From JARROD01 sp037384225 (GTDB lineage Bacteria > Pseudomonadota > Gammaproteobacteria > Pseudomonadales > Cellvibrionaceae): a DNA stretch of 6,450 bases. Below are positions 4,752 through 6,450 of this stretch, one piece after another. Both the position numbers and the translations under genes were made by a program. The first letter of the stretch is position 1; the number at the start of each line of letters is the position of its first letter. The notes under the pieces are model-generated. The model saw nothing but the letters and a program-made list of their open reading frames with translations, made no database searches and had not been told where the DNA came from. The stretch covers positions 1-6,450 of the forward strand of contig JARROD010000310.1 of assembly GCA_037384225.1 (NCBI GenBank), given 5' to 3'.

Positions 4752-4770
4752 CTATCGTTGCATAAATTTT
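4752..4770 (+). repeat. 19-bp direct repeat, right copy
   Basis: Identical to 4006-4024. It lies 29 bp after the DUF2442 stop codon and is followed at once by a different gene fragment, so it marks a join. Confidence 0.6.
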
Positions 4771-4771
4771 A

Positions 4772-4888
4772 AAATGGATGCAAGACTTTGCGTGGAAGCG
4801 CGAGGCCCTTGCCTTTGCCAAGAAAGCCCTGCCCGGATTCGAATTGGTGACGGCTCCGGTATCGAATTTAAACCGTGCATCTGAATGA
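4772..4888 (+). pseudogene. Short C-terminal gene fragment, family unknown
   Basis: From 4772 to the TGA at 4886-4888 the frame reads KWMQDFAWKREALAFAKKAL, then PGFELVTAPVSNLNRASE, about 38 residues with a protein-like helix and GC-rich codons unlike the flanking AT-rich bases. An in-frame ATG exists at 4778 but has no ribosome-binding site. It begins directly after the 19-bp repeat. I read it as the tail of a lost gene joined at that repeat. No family is recognised. Confidence 0.35.
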
Positions 4889-4936
4889 TGATACATTATC
4901 CGTTAATAGTAATGAAATGTTACAGGAAAAAACAAA

Positions 4937-5545
4937 GTGAAGAGAAAGATCGCATATCAATTTAAGATCGAACTACTGGGAACCGAGCCGCTGATATGGC
5001 GACAAATCGAAGTCCCATCCACGTACAGTTTTTGGGATTTCCACGTCGCCATACAGGATGCGATGGGTTGGCTGGATTGCCACCTCCACGGGTTTAGACT
5101 GCTGCCAGCCGGAAAGAAAAAGCCTGTGTTGATCGGCATTGCGAATGATGATTTTGAAGATAACACCCTTGCTGGATGGGAGGTGCCTTTAAAGCAATAC
5201 TTTTGCGAACCGGGCGATGAGGCAGGCTATGAGTATGACTTTGGTGATGGGTGGGATCACAGAATCGTTTTGGAAGGCATGCACCTTCAGCAGGAGAAAA
5301 CCAAATATCCTCGCTGTATGCAGGGTGAGTGCGCCTGCCCGCCGGAAGACTGTGGCGGAATTCCAGGTTATTACAATTTGCTTGAGATTCTCGGCGACCC
5401 GACCCATGAAGAGCATGAAGATATGAAGAATTGGTTAGGCAATCGTGCTAAAAACTACCTCCCCGATAATCCGGAATATTTTGATCCGAAAAAAGTAAGG
5501 TTCCAGGATCCAAAGAAAAGGCTAAAAGAGGTGTTGCGGCGCTAG
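4937..5545 (+). CDS. Plasmid pRiA4b ORF-3-like (PF07929) family protein
   Basis: The product has 202 residues, full length for the family. Signature blocks occur in order: YQFKIELLGTEPLIWRQIEV near the start; FWDFHVAIQDAMGWLDCHLH at about 32-51; GYEYDFGDGWDHRIVLEG near the middle; a cysteine-containing block MQGECACPPEDCGGIPGYYN; then LLEILGDPTHEEHEDMKNWL. The family is often found near mobile elements and is sometimes annotated as an IS1096 TnpR-like passenger, but its activity is not established; the Cys cluster could bind metal. The start is GTG 4937, with AGGA 9 bp upstream and an N-terminus that aligns with relatives. About 18 bp before the start is AAATGTTAC, also found at the opening of cassette 1, so this may be another cassette whose right-hand attC was lost. 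The downstream sequence is unrelated GC-rich DNA from about 5546. Confidence 0.9.
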   Translation: MKRKIAYQFKIELLGTEPLIWRQIEVPSTYSFWDFHVAIQDAMGWLDCHLHGFRLLPAGKKKPVLIGIANDDFEDNTLAGWEVPLKQYFCEPGDEAGYEYDFGDGWDHRIVLEGMHLQQEKTKYPRCMQGECACPPEDCGGIPGYYNLLEILGDPTHEEHEDMKNWLGNRAKNYLPDNPEYFDPKKVRFQDPKKRLKEVLRR

Positions 5546-5763
5546 GCGCTAATTGTACCGCTCGGCGACGGAAAAGGCCAATCCAGGGTTGTTGGCAGTC
5601 GGCCATCGCGCCCGACTCCATTGTCCATGTGCTGGAATTTACCCATGCCGTGGCCCAGCCCTATGTCAGCACCAGCTACGGCACTGTGGTGCGGGTGGCG
5701 TCGGCCGAGCAACTGCGCTCGAGCCGTCGTGGCGTCACTGAAGACAGTAAGGGCTCCGGCTGA
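5546..5763 (+). pseudogene. Frameshifted fragment of a GC-rich gene, possibly a tail-protein-X/LysM-like component
   Basis: Two protein-like pieces meet at about 5595-5605 in different frames: LYRSATEKANPGLLAVG (from 5553), then IAPDSIVHVLEFTHAVAQPY and STSYGTVVRVASAEQLRSSR, ending at TGA 5761-5763. The YRxATEKANPGLLxxGxxIAPDSIVHV run vaguely recalls phage tail protein X or LysM domains (ANPGL-x-LG-P), which would suit a contractile-injection cluster together with the effector remnant at the left of the window. That assignment is tentative. No start codon is usable. The fragment's end contains the 67-bp repeat also found at 1974-2040 and the start of the long inverted repeat. Confidence 0.4.
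5674..5740 (+). repeat. 67-bp direct repeat, right copy
   Basis: Matches 1974-2040 at 65 of 67 positions, in the same orientation. Unlike the left copy it stays in reading frame with its surroundings on both sides, so it is likely the source and the left copy the transplanted piece. Positions 5701-5740 are also part of the inverted repeat. Confidence 0.88.
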
Positions 5764-5817
5764 AGACTTAAAATATTCGGTACCGGTATACTTTTAGCGT
5801 GGGTATCTGCGGAAATA
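5701..5817 (+). repeat. Long perfect inverted repeat, left arm
   Basis: Bases 5701-5817 are the exact reverse complement of 6334-6450 over 117 bp; pairing fails at 5818. The match probably extends left of 5701, but the partner runs off the window. The arm spans the end of the GC-rich fragment and an AT-richer part containing GGTACCGGTATAC. The arms are separated by 516 bp. On the minus strand this arm encodes the same residues as the secreted ORF at the right end and would reach a TAG at 5675-5677. Confidence 0.93.
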
Positions 5818-6274
5818 CAAGTCTGAACCATATATTAAGCTGGGAGCCAACTTGTGGTCGACACACCTGAAAAATGTATCCCGCATAATCTCCGCATGAG
5901 TAAATACTGTCGGAAAGCGCCGGCCTTTGCCAGTTTTATTGAGCGGCAGTTTGCCTAGATCACGCCCCATGAACGTGGAAAAACGATCACCGAGACCGTT
6001 ATCCGGAGCAGAGTTGGAAGATGACCGAAAAATTCAGTTAAATCAAAAGGTTGTCTGGTTGGATCAAAATAGGGATAGTAGGCTTGGCGACCGTTTTGTC
6101 GATAAGGGTTAGACGTATGAACGTAGAGGTAGCCTTGACCACGACTGGCTTTCAGCTTATTTTGGGTGAAAATTTATCAGGAAATAGTAGGCTTCGGTAA
6201 AATGGCCTTGGAGGCTACGATACAAATGTTAGCTGCGAAACAATTTCCCAACCACAACCTAAGGAAAAAATGAG
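5818..6274. other. Spacer between inverted repeats, no supported gene until the last ORF
   Basis: Only short frames occur, for example ATG 5896 to TAG 5958 (20 residues, MSKYCRKAPAFASFIERQFA) and a 61-residue frame at 5927-6112 without a ribosome-binding site. None has a recognisable family. The string ATAGTAGGCTT occurs twice, near 6074 and 6184. ATACAAATGTTA at 6220-6231 repeats the string at the opening of cassette 1. The bases before it (about 6186-6216) can form a loose attC-like stem, but pairing depends on wobbles. I see no RNA gene or clear terminator. Confidence 0.4.
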
Positions 6275-6450
6275 ATGAACTATCTCTCCGTTCGGAACAC
6301 AAGATTAGCCTTTGTGGCTTTTATTGCTGTTTTTATTTCCGCAGATACCCACGCTAAAAGTATACCGGTACCGAATATTTTAAGTCTTCAGCCGGAGCCC
6401 TTACTGTCTTCAGTGACGCCACGACGGCTCGAGCGCAGTTGCTCGGCCGA
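6275..6450 (+). CDS. Start of a small exported protein, running off the window
   Basis: The frame is open from ATG 6275 to the window end (58 full codons). AAGGA (6261-6265) lies 9 bp upstream. The N-terminus is a textbook signal peptide: MNYLSVRNTRLAF with two arginines, a hydrophobic core VAFIAVFISA, and a THA-KS cleavage site, giving a mature start KSIPVPNILSLQPEPLLSSV. From 6334 onward the ORF lies inside the inverted repeat, and from about 6391 it is antisense to the end of the GC-rich fragment, so residues after LLSS (TPRRLERSCSA) are probably not original protein. If the repeat continues past the edge as in the left copy, the frame would end after about 66 residues (DATRTTVP, then stop). 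I read it as the 5' end of a secreted-protein gene fused to foreign sequence. Function unknown. Confidence 0.5.
   Translation, partial: MNYLSVRNTRLAFVAFIAVFISADTHAKSIPVPNILSLQPEPLLSSVTPRRLERSCSA
6334..6450 (-). repeat. Long perfect inverted repeat, right arm (cut by window edge)
   Basis: Exact reverse complement of 5701-5817. It contains the signal-peptide end of the exported ORF at its inner side and the GC-rich fragment at its outer side. Full length is unknown because the window ends within it. Confidence 0.93.

Noticed and set aside
2051..5545. CRISPR array or tRNA gene within the AT-rich block
   Set aside because: No regularly spaced repeats and no cloverleaf or T-loop motif; the repeats present are attC arms and isolated direct repeats.
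5927..6112. 61-residue frame within the inverted-repeat spacer as a gene
   Set aside because: No ribosome-binding site, no family resemblance, and arginine-rich composition; not supported as coding.
6117..6200. 27-residue frame starting at ATG 6117
   Set aside because: Too short, weak upstream signal, no homology recognised.
1..6450. Insertion sequence with a transposase
   Set aside because: No frame shows transposase motifs and no terminal inverted repeats with target duplications were seen; the long inverted repeats do not flank a transposase.

Overview
The window looks like an accessory region of a gammaproteobacterial chromosome, probably marine or soil-dwelling. The grounds are the gene families (HigA-type antitoxin, GFA, UPF0145/YbjQ, DUF4160/DUF2442, pRiA4b ORF-3-like) and integron-type attC sites. 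The exact taxon cannot be read from the sequence. Base composition is mosaic: the left end (1-1924) and the pieces at 1974-2040 and 5546-5763 are GC-rich, while most of what lies between is clearly AT-richer.

Left end, 1-1924: a broken large gene read on the plus strand. It holds a helical, hydrophobic middle part and a C-terminal nuclease domain with an RGH motif, as in polymorphic-toxin or injected-effector proteins. Two compensating frameshifts and an in-frame TAA break it, so it is at best a set of separate ORFs.

Middle, 2041-3768: three consecutive gene cassettes of an integron type. They can be delimited because the 7-8 bp box at the start of each cassette is the reverse complement of the box at the start of its own attC site. 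Cassette 1 (2051-2637) carries a truncated RelE/HigB toxin and an intact HigA/NadS-type antitoxin behind a palindromic operator. Cassette 2 (2638-3128) carries a GFA-family zinc protein. Cassette 3 (3129 to about 3768) carries a small two-helix membrane protein overlapping a YbjQ-family protein. No integrase lies in the window.

Right middle, 3769-5545: a more degraded stretch with gene fragments, the 3' end of a DUF4160 gene overlapping a DUF2442 gene inside 19-bp direct repeats, and an intact pRiA4b ORF-3-like gene.

Right end, 5546-6450: a frameshifted GC-rich gene fragment. A 67-bp piece of it also occurs exactly 3700 bp upstream at 1974-2040. At least 117 bp of this end is repeated, perfectly and inverted, at the window edge. 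Between the inverted copies lie 516 bp that contain the start of a signal-peptide ORF reading into the right copy.

The most notable points are the cassette logic, the antitoxin left without a working toxin but with its operator, and the perfect inverted repeat around a possible switchable start of a secreted peptide.
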